A DNA stretch of 64,000 bases from NCBI GenBank assembly GCA_012845835.1, contig JABAKD010000021.1:13308295-13372294 (forward strand), written 5' to 3'. The DNA is from Undaria pinnatifida. Lineage: Eukaryota; Sar; Phaeophyceae; Laminariales; Alariaceae. Below the pieces are notes generated by a model. The model did not search any database and was not told the origin of the DNA. It was given only the letters and a program-made list of their open reading frames with translations. This document shows positions 21,013 through 32,500 of this stretch, one piece after another. Positions within the stretch are counted from its first letter, which is position 1; the number at the start of each line of letters is the position of its first letter. Both the position numbers and the translations under genes were made by a program.

Positions 21013-21502
21013 TGTGGATACCATGTCCCCGAACCAACACGCCTAGGGAAAATGTCGAAACCCCTTCAACCTTCCAGACATCGTTTCTGGAAGGATCGCT
21101 TGGGGAACACGGGAGATTGTCATGTCTAGAACACGCCACGGAGCCTTCCCCTCCACGTTCCGCTGACGGATCCTCCGCGGCGGATACACCGCCTAGCGGA
21201 TTCTCCGCAGCGGGACGTTGGAAGGTCCCGCTGGATTGTTCCTTTTATCCGAGAGCTGAGGGAGCACCGACAACTGCTCGCCCACCGCTCTCACAACAAC
21301 ACAACAACAACTACTACTCCTTCTCCTTGCACTTCTGGGAGTGAGTCCATCTCAACCTGTCCTGTCTCTCCCTCTGTCAACGGCCTGCTGTATCAGCCCG
21401 TGTTGTCTCACACTCCGCCGTCGTAGTTCAACAGTGAGAACACTCTGCTCACGCAGAGAGAAGTGGGATCACGACCCACCGACGGTTTTGACTACGAATC
21501 TT
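21013..21502 (+). repeat. 5' LTR of Ty3-B
   Basis: 490 bp, starting TGTGGATACC and ending ...GACTACGAATCTT. An open frame continues from the LTR into pol (see the pol entry). It contains CTGGGAGTGAGTCC near 21335-21348, which has a splice-donor look. Confidence 0.88.
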
Positions 21503-24500
21503 ACTGGCGTCGACGGCAGTACTTGGCATGCTGCTGATGGTTCAGTAGCCGTGCAAATTGCAAACCCGTCTTCTGATGGGGTTGCGCTACCTATTGATTT
21601 ATGTCTTGGTCAGTTATTCACTGTGTCCGTAGTGACGCCTGATCAATTGCACGTCAATGCCGTTGCGAAAACTCCTACATTAGTTGATGAAATCGCTCAA
21701 GCCAAATCCGAGATTGAAGGTCCCCTGTCCAAAGCTTTTACTAACACTAAGCTCACGGCTGACCAGAAAGTCTCTGTCCTAGATTTGTGCGCTCGATACC
21801 GTCCTGTCTTTGCCTTGTCAATGTCAGAGCTAGGTCGTTGCACCAATGCAGAAGCAACATTTCCTTTGCCTCCTGACACCCGACCGATCGATCGTCCCCC
21901 GTACCGCGCCAACCCTCGAGCTAAAGCTGTCATTGATAAGTGTGTTCACGATATGCTTGAATGGGGCATCATCGAAGAACGTCCCAGCCCGTGGGGTAGC
22001 CCGTGTACGCTTGTCGCAAAGAAGAACGGTAGCCCTCGTTTCTGTGTTGATTATCGTCATACCCTCAACCGTAACATTGTCCGCAAGAGCTGGCCCCTCC
22101 CGAACTTAGATTCCTGTCTGGATGCAGTCGGAGGCGTCAAATTCATCTCTACAGCCGATGTCCTCAGTGCGTTCTGGCAGCTACCCGTCGCAGAAGAGCA
22201 CATCGACCGGACAGCATTCGTCACTCCGACCGGCAAGTTTTGTTTTAAACGTATGCCTTTTGGAGTTTGTAATGCCCCATGGTTGTTTCAACACATGATG
22301 TCTGTCACTTTCGGCCACCTTGGTCCTGAGTCGGGTATTCTTACGTACATGGACGATATTATTTGTCTCAATTCTACGTTTGAAGCTCACCTGAAATCCC
22401 TCGAGCAAATGTTCTCAGCGTTACAGGCAGCTGTCTTAACTTTGAAACCGACTAAACTTCAATTCGGTCAGAAAGAAATCGAGTATCTTGGCCATGTCAT
22501 TTCGGAAAAAGGTATTTCAATCAGTGCCGACCGTGTCAAAGCCATTTTAGCACTGCCTGAGCCTGAGTGTATCAAAGATAATCGCGGATTCTTAGGTACA
22601 CTCAACTATGTCCGCCGTTTTATAGACGGTTATGCTGAAATAACAGCACCGCTAGTTGAACTCACTCGTAAGGATTATGTCAAAAAGACCGCTTTCAAGA
22701 AGGCTTTTGGGACCGCGCAACGTGAAGCATTCGCTCGCGCAAAGCGTGCCCTTAGTTCCGCACCGGTCCTTAAATACCCAGATTTTACTCGGGAATTTAT
22801 TGTCCATACCGATGCCTCAGAAGCAGGAGTAGGAGCATTTCTCGCTCAACGCTCACGCGAAAGCAGCTCCGATTCCGATCTTGATATCATCGCGTATTAT
22901 AGTCACCGCTTTTCGAAAAGCCAGCGTCATTATAGTGCCACCATGAAAGAGTGTTGTGCTGTGGTCTGGGCTGTCACCCACTGGCGTCCGTACCTATGGG
23001 GCAAGCATTTCACATGCTGTACCGACCACCAAGCACTAACGTACCTGTATAAAATGCAGGACACCTCTAACAGGCTCACCCGATGGGCGATCGCACTTCA
23101 GAATTACGATTTCACTGTCAAACATGTCCCAGGCAAATTAAATGTCGTGCCTGATATGTTGTCTCGTGCTTTTAGCGAAGTCAATGGGGAACCCATCCCA
23201 TCCGAGCCCAGATTAGCCGCCATTTGTCGCAATGTACCGATTGAGGGACCGTACTATCCACCTGGGCCCCGCGAGTACGAACTCTCCGCTTCTAATTTGC
23301 ACGACGTAGCACCTGTAGAAAGCGCCCGTGAATTATTCATGAGCGCTGTGTCTGTCTTCCCTACTGTAGACCCCGCGAAACTCGTCGATCTACAGAAAGA
23401 GGAATTTTGTCAGTATTTTAAGTACCTCCGAGCACCAACATCGGCCCCACTCCCCAATGGAGAATCTAAATACACGATGAGCTACTTCTTTTTAAATGAA
23501 GGATTGCTATTTCGGTCGTACCTTCCTGGTCACTTACGGAAGCGTAGCACTTTCCGCGATCAATTGGTAGTGCCTACATCTCTCCGAAAAATTGTCATTA
23601 ATTCGTGTCATGATCTACCAGCGTCTGGAGGTCATTTAGCTTTTAAAGCAACATTCGATACCATTCGTGATAGATTTTGGTGGCCGACCATGTCCACGGA
23701 TGTCCGTACTCATATTGAAGCGTGTCTGTCTTGCCAACACCGCAAGTCATCCCACCGCCCGCCCAAGTTGCCTGTGGGACACCGCCCTGTCACGCGCGCG
23801 TTCCAATGCGTCGCTGTTGATCTTGTCGAGTATAAAAGCTTGTCGCAAGGAAATCGCTTCATCCTTTCTGTCAACGACCATCTTACTCGATTTGTCATTT
23901 TGATAGCCATCAAAAATAAGGCGGCTTGCACGATCGTTCGTCATCTAATCGAACGCGTGTTCTCGGTGTTTGGCCCTCCAGAAACACTTCATTCCGACCA
24001 AGGAAAAGAATTTGATAACGAATTGGTCAAGGAATTACAATCAGTTTTTGGATATAAGAAAACGCGTACAGCCGCTTTTCGCCCTCAGGGCAACTCTGTC
24101 TAAGAGCGTGTACACAGCACTGTCCACAATATGTTGGCTATGTACAGCAACTTGTCCTGCGATAATTGGGCAGAGCTGTTGCCTTTTGTCCAGTTGGCTC
24201 ACAATACAGCTTACTCTACCACTCTCCAGGGATCTTCTCATTTCCTGATGTTTGGACGTGCAGCTGTACTACCTGTCGATCTCATTCTTGGAGTACCGTC
24301 CACCTCCGCACCGCAATCACAGCTCGACTATTCTAAACAGACTGTCGAAAACTTGCAATTTGCATACGAGCTGGCCCGCCGTAATCTTGAAGAGCGAGCG
24401 GATAAGCAAGCGGTCGCAAATGAGACCCTGTCGTTTCCCAGTTTCAAACCTGGAGAACAGGTATTAATCCACCGCCCATACACTGAAGCTGATGGTCCCA

Positions 24501-25024
24501 ATCCAAAATTGATCAGCCCATGGCGTGGACCATATACCGTACGGGCGCAAACGTCACCCGTAATTTATCGCGTCACTAAAGATGGCAACCCCGCCGAGAT
24601 TACTGTTCACCTTGGCCGGATGAAAAAATACTATGTCCCTAAGTCGTCCCCTGCCCCTGACCTTGATGCGCTCGACGATTTATTTTTAGGGACCACTCTT
24701 CCCGTGCCCGATCTCGAAGGCTCATTGTCGAAAGTTATGATCGGTGCGTTCACGGTTGAGAGTTTTGATGGACATAAAAGGGGAGTAGGAGCAGCATCTC
24801 TCACCAACTTCCAATATCATCTCAAGTTGGAAGGTTATCCTACCCAGATGGGTATCTCGCGTCATGTCAACGCCATTCCTCAATGCAGAGATATGATTGC
24901 TTCCTACCGTGCTGCAGTATTGTCGACGGACTCTTCAGCATTTAACCCTCCTACGCGAAAGTCTCATTCTGTCCCCGCGGATACTTTTAATGGGCTTTTC
25001 TTGTATCGTCTTGTCTTGTTTTAG
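21503..25024 (+). pseudogene. Ty3-B pol: reverse transcriptase, RNase H, integrase, chromodomain; one stop
   Basis: A single frame of about 1170 codons with one internal stop (TAA at 24101-24103). Order: reverse transcriptase with FCVDYRHTLNRN, the active site YMDDIICLNS and LEYLGHVIS-type block; RNase H with VHTDASEAGVGAFLAQ, TMKECCAVVWAV, TDHQALTYLY and VPDMLSRA; the zinc-binding part with CHDLPASGGH and CLSC; the integrase core with Asp in VAVDLVEY and HSDQGKEF. The TAA falls immediately before the catalytic Glu codon (ERVHSTVHNM). Then come the GPY/F block (SPWRGPYTVRAQTSP) and a chromodomain-like tail (YHLKLEGYP, CRDMIASY) that would direct integration to marked chromatin. There is no AUG near the front and no gag or protease. 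This copy could not make full-length Pol without read-through. Confidence 0.9.
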
Positions 25025-26668
25025 CGCTTCATTTTGTCACATCAGACTGAGCAACTACTGATGTCAGCCCTGTGCTATTTGTTCCATCATATGTGTCAAG
25101 CTCCTGCGGGAGTTGTTTTCTTTTAAGGTGTAGTCACCTCATGGCTTGTCTGTTGTCCAGTGCGAGTACCGCGCACTCTAAAGTATTGTCCTCGCCCTCC
25201 GTGGTGAACTGTATTCTTAGCACCTTATGTCTTTTTGTTGACTTTCCTGTATTTTGGCTTCCAGCTCAGCGGCATGTTTTGATCCCGCGATTGAGACTGT
25301 CCACTGTACTAGTTTGACTAGTACCATTAGGCCTGCAATGGTAAATACCAAATCACCTCAATTGCAGGGGGGGTGACCGTCAGGTCTAGCATAGCCAAAA
25401 GGAGCATGTGTCTAGTGTGTGCCAACTTGTCAATGTCTTCGGCGTCCTGTCACACGAGTATTCTCGTGACTTCGTTATGTCGCCATTCGCAGTGCCCTGC
25501 GTAGTTTGTTGGTTTCGTTTGTTTTCTTTTGATTTTCAGCAGTTTGGTTTCTCGCGCATTGCCTTCTGTGTGCACTGTAAGTATCGTACAACCTGAGGTT
25601 AGCACTTATTGGCGCGATGTATAGTTGTAAGAGACCCGATTCCCATCGCTTTATGGGGGGTCGTTCCCATGTCTTCTGTTGTCGTTGGGCACTTGTCTCT
25701 TCAGTACTGAAAAGTACTCGGCACCGTAGCACACCAGTGGTATGTGTCTGTCTGTCGAACGTTTGTATGTCTCCCACTGCACACTCCGATATCGTTGCAC
25801 ATCTGCGGCATAATGCCCGTAAGCACGATTACTGTCAGTCAACTTGTCGCCTTTTATCCATTTTTTTTTTCTAGTATTTTTTATATGGATGCGACCCTGA
25901 AATGTATACTGTTGGCGGTTGTCTCGTGTCTACTTCGGTTACCGCCCAGGCTGTTATGTGTACCACAATTGACTTCTGATTCGGTCTCGAACACCCATCA
26001 GATGCCAACTGATGTGTACCACAATTGGCTTCTGATTCGGTCTCGAACACCCATCAGATGCCAGGTGCAGTGTGATCAGCCAAATGTCCTTGTCGCAGTA
26101 TAACATGTTTGGTGTATAATTTATTGTCTCCGTCAGGTAAGTCGTTTTGCTTTCCAGCATATACGACTCATGTCACGCCTGTTGAGCCTTCAGCCATGTT
26201 GTCCACACGATGAGTATACACACTCGTTTCGTGTAGCGTGCGTCTAATTAGCATATTTTTGCTAATAAACCCGGGATATTTATTTATTGTCGTTGCTCTC
26301 GCACGCCCCTGTCCAGGATCATTTTCTATATTTTGTCGTAATCCACAGCTGGCCAGCCGCAATGTCCGCGATATGTATATGAACATACCGCATGCGAAAC
26401 GATTATGCTCTTGTCATTCGCTATATATTATCATGTCCGATCCTATGTCCGGACTTTTATCCACATGTCTACGGTACTACAGCAGTTTTCAGTTTGTCAT
26501 GCTGTCTTGTCCATCTTGTCCAAAGGAGTGTACAAACTGCCGAGCGTTAGCGAATCGCCACTGGAAGTTTGTATATCAACTAGACGTGTTGTTACTCTTG
26601 TCTATGGTCCCGTTACTTTTGAGTTTTGGTGGAGTTCGAGCTCTATCACCACTAAAACTGGGGGGTGA
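25025..26668 (+). other. Ty3-B region between pol and 3' LTR
   Basis: 1.6 kb with no recognisable gene, long for this position in a Ty3 element. It includes a tandem duplication of about 55 bp starting 'gtgtaccacaattg' (about 25959 and 26014). An antisense or accessory gene cannot be excluded, but no frame here resembles one. It ends in the polypurine run at about 26659-26665. Confidence 0.5.
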
Positions 26669-27191
26669 TGTGGATTACATGTCCCCGAACCAACACGCCT
26701 AGGGAAAATGTCGAAACCCGAACCAACACGCCTAGGGAAAATGTCGAAACCCCTTCAACCTTCCAGACATCGTTTCTGGAAGGATCGCTTGGGGAACACG
26801 GGAGATTGTCATGTCTAGAACAAGCCACGGAGCCTTCCCCTCCACGTTCCGCTGACGGATCCTCCGCGGCGGATACACCGCCTAGCGGATTCTCCGCAGC
26901 GGGACGTTGGAAGGTCCCGCTGGATTGTTCCTTTTATCCGAGAGCTGAGGGAGCACCAACAGCTGCTCGCCCACCGCTCTCACAACAACACAACAACAAC
27001 TACTACTCCTTCTCCTTGCACTTCTGGGAGTGAGTCCATCTCAACCTGTCCTGTCTCTCCCTCTGTCAACGGCCTGCTGTATCAGCCCGTGTTGTCTCAC
27101 ACTCCGCCGTCGTAGTTCAACAGTGAGAACACTCTGCTCACGCAGAGAGAAGTGGGATCACGACCCACCGACGGTTTTGACTACGAATCTT
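26669..27191 (+). repeat. 3' LTR of Ty3-B with a 33-bp internal duplication
   Basis: Same as 21013-21502 except for about five substitutions and a tandem duplication of 33 bp (ccgaaccaacacgcc... to ...gtcgaaac) near the LTR start, which accounts exactly for 523 versus 490 bp. Confidence 0.9.
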
Positions 27192-27501
27192 AATATGAGC
27201 TTTTTTTTTAGCGGGAATAATAGGCTTTAAAACTGGAAATAAGCTCGTGATATATATATATGCCAGTTTTGCACGGATAAGCTCGACTTATGCTCGCTCT
27301 TTGTTGCATCTCTAGCTTGATTTTTGTTCGATAAAAGCGTGTTTGCTCGTCTAAAACTCGTTGGGCATCCCTGCTTGTCGTCGATATGCTCGTGAAACGT
27401 CGGTTCTTCGGCTATTTTTGTTTTTTTCTTCTACAAGCCACATGGCAGGTGCAGGTGTGTCAGTGCTGAAAAAGTAAAATGTAGACTATACGATTCGTGT
27501 A

Positions 27502-27686
27502 CAGTAGGTGGTCCAATATAGTGCGGGTATGTTTCACGATAAATTTACCCGCACTATACCGGGCACCCGCACTATACAAAACCGGCAACTATAGAGGGGT
27601 CTATATTCTGCCAAACGATTTCACCCGCACAATATCAGACACCCCGCACTATATGACCCGCACTATATAGATAGGGCCACCTACTG
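27502..27686. mobile_element. pogo/mariner-like MITE, 185 bp
   Basis: The ends read CAGTAGGTGGTCCAATATAG and, inverted, CAGTAGGTGGCCC. TA flanks both ends (27500-27501 and 27687-27688), the target duplication of the Tc1/mariner group. The interior has five copies of CCCGCACWATA. It is non-coding and lies in hAT-2. Confidence 0.82.
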
Positions 27687-28480
27687 TAGTCTATATACCT
27701 GGTATAGTCTATGCTCCTAGAATTTATATATACTTCGAAAGTGTATACTCGTATATTTACGTACATCGTACTACTACTGATTGATGTTGTTGTTGTGTGT
27801 TATTGTGTTGTGTCCAGCAGTGCCTTGCTGCCTTTCTTTTCCATACCACTGCCCACCATGAACAGCCCACCATGTCAATTTGAAAACTTGCTTGGACTCT
27901 CTACTCCGAACTCGACAGCAAAAACAGAGCTAGCGAGCTAGCCAAACACAGCCGACTACCCAGTACCCCCGTACCCCGCACGACGCAATGCTACTTTTCC
28001 CGCCCCCTGTTGTACTTGAAAAGAGCGGTTGCCATCGCTGCAAGATCGGAAGATCGGAAGATCGGCTGCGTCCCTCGCGCTCTCCGCTTTTTTTGTGCTC
28101 GCGTGGGCGCGTGGGCGCGCGCGTGTGTGTGCGTGTTCAAGTAAGTGTTCTTATGTAGAACCGTCCAATATCGCGATAAACAGAGCCGATAATGGGTGTA
28201 ATTAAGCCTCGTGATTTGCATTATTACTATTATTACCGTGCGGCCACTTTTTGGCGTCTCCACCGCCGTGCTGCCAGACAACTATTCGAGTATATACAAC
28301 TGAAATGGAGGCGGGCATAACCACCTTTTATGCTCGATTTCCCTTGTTATGCTCCCACATAAGCTATTTGACATGGTGGCTATGCTCGGTCGGACATAAG
28401 CTTTTCCATAGTAATAAGCTCAAAAGGCCAATATAAGCTAAAATATTTGCTAGCTTATTGGGTGAGGCCCTATCGCATTG

Positions 28481-29293
28481 TACCATCGCTGCTGTATGCA
28501 TCCGTTATCGATTGAGTATGTACTGTTACCTAAACAAAACAATAAAGATTCCTTTCAGGCAAAATCAGGTATACCCGGTCAGTTTGCCGTCAAAACTGGT
28601 GCAGCACAAAAAAAAAGATGAGCATATCACAAACGACATGCAGAACATGTGATACGCACGTATACAGCACGATAACATACATACCTGGTACAACAATGCA
28701 GAAGTACTCGTCGTGAGAATAAGTACGAGCACGAAAGCAAAAAAAAATGCATGCTTTGCGGAACAATTTATACCATTGATGCATACGTACCAACGCTTCT
28801 TCTGCAGCGCATACAAAAAAGACAGCGTGTCAGTCAAAGCGGGGGGAATCTCGTTTGCTCTCTGTATGTACTGCTGTGCGTAGCATGGACTGCGTGACTC
28901 CTCATCATGTATGAACTATCAAGCGTCTCATTCCTCGCCTCAACTATCTAGAGATCACGACCACCGATTCTCATCACTCATGCGGCCTGCTGTACTGCTG
29001 CTTCTATTTCTGCGATGTCTGCCTGTGGTTATCCTGCAGCGTGTGACGCTCGTGATACTGTTTCAAGCTGCTTCAATCGAGATTTTCAACATGATAAAAT
29101 AGAGTTGAACTGCCATGGAATTTTCTTCAACATCCTGTAAAATTCATTAATATTCAGACAATAATATTTACTACATTATTTCAACCAAACTTGGCCCGGC
29201 ATGCAGCTGCACTTCTACCTGCGCATTTACGACCATACTTCTACCTGCGTCAAGCGAGACTATCAACCCACACGGATCCCAGCTGAAGCCCCA
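28481..29293 (-). other. 5' internal region of Ty3-A with primer-binding-site candidate
   Basis: Between the hAT-2 target duplication and the 5' LTR of Ty3-A. On the minus strand it starts TGGGGCTTCAGCTGGGAT directly after the LTR (29293 down to 29276). A TGG start at this spot is expected of a tRNA primer site, but I cannot name the tRNA. I see no gag gene in the remaining 800 bp; it may be leader sequence. Confidence 0.5.
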
Positions 29294-29740
29294 TGTAACG
29301 AACGGATAAAGAGCTATTTTAGTCACACGTACCCAAGTCTCCCATCCCTTGTCCCAACTCTCTCACCGCTTCTAATTCGTTTCCTCCGTGTCTACCTTCA
29401 GGCTGATTCGTCCCGTCGGCTTGTTGCAACAGCTGCCTGCAAACACCAGTCTTCTCGTCTCACGCAGTCCTTTTCCAAGCGCTCGTGCAATAAAACAGAT
29501 CTTCGGATGAAACCTCGAACACTGCCTCACGGTAACGATCGCTGTACTCAAGCTCGGTTCGCAGTCACTCACGCTCATCATGTCAGACCAAGTTCATGTT
29601 CCAATTTCTCTCGTTTGGTTTTGTGTGTTTTTGGACTGAGGCCGTGAGCAGCAAGCTTTCTATACTGATCGGCGTTATACAGACCTAGGAAGCATGCCGC
29701 CACGGGATTTCATGTGACGTCATGTCAATCCGCCGCAACA
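29294..29740 (-). repeat. 5' LTR of Ty3-A
   Basis: 447 bp, about 90% identical to 3524-3967. It includes a 3-bp insertion near 29577. Followed by the catc duplication and the other half of the split satellite unit. Confidence 0.9.
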
Positions 29741-31361
29741 CATCAACCAGTGAGTTTTCTGTCTTGCTGGCGAGGAGGTGAGATTTCTCACTTGTTGTAA
29801 GTAAAGAGTGTAAATTGCGGTATTTTCTGACCGTCTATGAAATTGGAATCGGTATCAGACTTTGTATACCTTGATATCCACCAGCCGTAACTGTGACTTT
29901 GTTTGGACCACACCCATTGGGTATGAATGGTCCGAGGTGATAGGTTGAGGAATAGGGTTCGGTAGTGGTTGTATGTCTATGTGTCGTGGTTTTGCGGTCG
30001 GGGCAGTTCGGGAAGCTGCTGGGTGAGGTGTTTTGGGAGAGGATCGTTGGCCGTCTACCAGTGAGTTTTAGGTCTGGCTGGCGCGGAGGTGAGATATTTC
30101 ACTTGTTGTAAGTATGAAATGTAAAATTCAATTTTTTCTTACCGTCTATGTTGTTGGATTCAGTATCAGATTTTGGATACCATGATATCCACCAGCCGTA
30201 ACTGTCAATTTGTTTGGACCACACCCATTGGGTATGAATGGTCTGAGGTGATATGTTAAGGAATAGGGTTGATTAATGGGTGTATGTTGATTGGTCGTGC
30301 CTATGTGTCGTGGTTTTGGGGTCTGGGCAGATCGTGTAGCTGCTGTGTGAGGTGCTTTGGAGGAGGATCGTTGGCCGTCTTCCAGTGGGGTTTAGGTCTG
30401 GCTGGCGCGGAGGTGAGATGTGTAACTTGTTGTAAATATGGAATGTAAAAATCATTTTGTTCTTACCTTCTATGTTGTTGGATTCAGTATCAGATTATAG
30501 ATACCTCGATATCCACAAGCCGTAACTGTCAATTTGTTCGGACCACACCCATTGGGTATGAATGGTCCCAGGTGATATCTTAAGGAATAGGGTTCGGTAG
30601 TGGGTGTATGTTGGTAGGTCGTGTCTATGTGTCGTGGTTTTGGGGTCGGGGCAGTTCGTGTAGCTGCTGTTTGAGGTGCTTTGGAGGAGGATCGTTGGCC
30701 GTCTACCAGTGAGTTTTAAGTCTGGCTGGCGCGGAGGTGAGATATTAAACTTGTTGTAAGTATGGAATGTAGAATGCGGTATTTTCTTGCCGTCTATGAT
30801 ATTGGATTCGGTATCAGTTTTTGGATACCTTGATATCCACAAGCCGTAACTGTGACTTTGTTTGGAACACACCCATTGGGTATGAATGGTCCCAGGTGGT
30901 ATGTTGAGGAATAGAGGTCGGTAGTGGGTGTATGTTGGTTGGTCGTGTCTATGTGTCGTGGTTTTGGGGTCGGGGCGGTTTGTGTAGTTGCTGTGTGAGG
31001 TGTTTTGGGAGAGGATCGCTGGCCGTCTACCAGTGAGCTTCCGGTCTTGCTGGCGAGGTGATGAGATTTATCACTTGTTGTAAGTATGCGATGTAAAATG
31101 CGGTATTTCATCACCGTCTATGATATTGGATTCGGTTAAAGACTTTGGATACCTTAATATTTACAAGCCGTAACCGTCATTTTGTTCGTACCACACCCAT
31201 TGGGTATGAATGGTCCGAGGTGATATGTTGAAGGATAAGGATACGTAGTGGGTGTGTGTTGGTTGGTCGTGCCTATGTGTCTTGGTTTTGAAGACATGGT
31301 AGTTCGTGTAGCTACTGTTTGAGGTGTTTTGGGAGAGGATCGTTGGTCGGCTACCAGTGAG
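29741..31361. repeat. 324-bp satellite array, block 2
   Basis: About five units continuing the block that ends at 3523. They are of the same subtype (ggattcggtatcagattttgg, ccagccgtaactg). The block ends mid-unit at ctaccagtgag, where element D begins. No gene. Confidence 0.95.
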
Positions 31362-32500
31362 GTAAATGCTGCCCGTTTTGGTGCGACGAGTGTCAGCGTG
31401 TTGGGTGACCTTTCACTGTGCTCCCCCCCTACACTACACCTAGGGTAAATGCTTCCCGTTTTGGTGCGACGAGTGTAAGCGTGTTGGGTCACGTGTCACT
31501 GTGTTCCCCCCCCATACTACACCTAGGGTAAATGCTGCCCGTTTTGGTGCGATGAGTGTCAGCGTGTTGGGTGAACTTTTACTGTGCCCCCCCCCTACAC
31601 TACACCTAGGGTAAATGTTGCCTGTTTTGGTGCGATGAGTGTCAGCGTGTTGGGTGACGTTTCACTGTGCTCCCCCCTTAGTCTACACCTAGGGTAAATG
31701 CTGCCCGTTTTGGTCCGATGAGTGTCAGCGTGTTGGGCGATCTTACACTGTGCTCCCCGCCTACAGTACACCTAGGGTAAATGCTGCCCGTTTTTGTGCG
31801 ATGATTGTCAGCGTGTTGGGCGATCTTACACTGTGCTTCCTTCCCTACACTACACCTAGGTTATTTCTTACACTGTGCTTCCTTCCCTACACTACACCTA
31901 GGTTAAATGCTGCCTGTTTTGGTGCGACGAGTGTCAGCGTGTTGAGTGACCTTTCACTGTGCTCCCTCCCCTACACTACACCTAGGTTAAATGCTGCCTG
32001 TTTTTGTGCGACGAGTGTCAGCGTGTCGGGTGACCTTTCACTGTGCTCCTCCCTGTACACTACACCTAGGGTAAATGCTGCCCGTTTTGGTGCGATGAGT
32101 GTCAGCGTGTTGGGCGATCTTACACTGCGCTTCCACCCCTACACCACACCTAGGTTAAATGCTGCCTGTTTTGGTGCGATGAGCGTCGGCGTGTTGGGCG
32201 AACCTTTATTGTGATAACCCCTACACTAAACCTAGGGTAAATGCTGCCTGTTTTGGTCCGATGAGCGTGGGCGTTTCGGGCGACGCGTTCCTGTGCTACC
32301 TCCCCCCGCCTAGCTTAAATTATGCATGTGCAAATGCGATGGGTGCAGACGTACCCTTACTGTGTTGCACCCCCTGCACTGCGGTTAGGGTCAGTGCTGC
32401 CCAGTTTTGTCTCCTTGTACTGCGGTTCGTGCAGGCGTTACCCATTTACCCTACGGTCAGGCTGGGCGCTGCTCTTATGTTGCGGTTATGATAATTGGTA
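31362..32500 (+). repeat. Minisatellite of about 84 bp, 12-14 units
   Basis: Units contain 'taaatgctgcccgttttggtg' (shortened here), 'gtcagcgtgttggg' and 'ctacactacaccta'. They start near 31362, 31446, 31530, 31612, 31695, 31779, 31904, 31987, 32073, 32156 and 32238, then decay to about 32500. A 41-bp partial unit sits at 31862. The same ctacacctagg motif lies directly upstream of the gag ATG at 32714, so the array seems to be an amplified copy of the gag leader. Confidence 0.92.

Larger units (their letters stand above)
21013..27191 (+). mobile_element. Ty3-B: young chromodomain Ty3/gypsy element lacking gag
   Basis: Direct LTRs (21013-21502 and 26669-27191) are flanked by aatat at 21008-21012 and 27192-27196. 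Apart from a 33-bp duplication in the 3' LTR they differ at about five positions, so the insertion is recent. A purine run (actggggggtga) precedes the 3' LTR. Pol begins directly after the 5' LTR: no gag or protease is present between 21503 and the reverse transcriptase. A 1.6-kb stretch separates pol from the 3' LTR. It sits inside hAT-2. Confidence 0.93.
20975..28472. mobile_element. hAT-2: non-autonomous hAT-like element split by Ty3-B
   Basis: The left end TAGGGCCTTACCCAATAAGC (20975) pairs with the inverted right end at 28472 (one mismatch in 21). The flanks are tcgaattg (20967-20974) and tcgcattg (28473-28480), an 8-bp target duplication with one change. Without the 6.2-kb Ty3-B insertion the element is about 1.3 kb. 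The remaining interior carries many ATAAGCT and TATGCTC motifs near both ends, the kind of subterminal motif array that hAT transposases bind. It encodes no transposase. It inserted into the 5' part of Ty3-A. Confidence 0.85.
3524..29740 (-). mobile_element. Ty3-A: old Ty3/gypsy element, heavily invaded by other transposons
   Basis: Two direct repeats of 444 and 447 bp (3524-3967 and 29294-29740), each TGTAAC...GCAACA on the plus strand, are flanked by the same 4 bp (catc at 3520-3523 and 29741-29744), inside a satellite unit that is whole when joined. The polypurine tract next to the left LTR, the primer-site candidate next to the right LTR and the pol frames all show minus orientation. By hand count the LTRs differ at about 45 of 444 positions. 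The element's own sequence is about 10 kb; the rest is the MULE at 12216-20896 and the hAT-like element at 20975-28472 with their own passengers. Its genes are broken. Confidence 0.9.

Noticed and set aside
20940-21344. 134-codon frame (TNTPRENVETPSTFQTSF...) as a gene
   Set aside because: It lies across the hAT-2 edge and the Ty3-B LTR. The LTR part is duplicated in the 3' LTR.
21505-21525. TGGCGTCGACGG as a certain primer binding site of Ty3-B
   Set aside because: The position fits, but the same bases are in frame with pol and the matching tRNA cannot be named. Left as undecided.
3524-29740. Treating 3524-29740 as one giant autonomous element
   Set aside because: Internal target duplications and inverted repeats show that most of the length is later insertions.
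31362-32500. CRISPR-like array
   Set aside because: Units of 84 bp are repeated whole with no unique spacers, and the context is eukaryotic.
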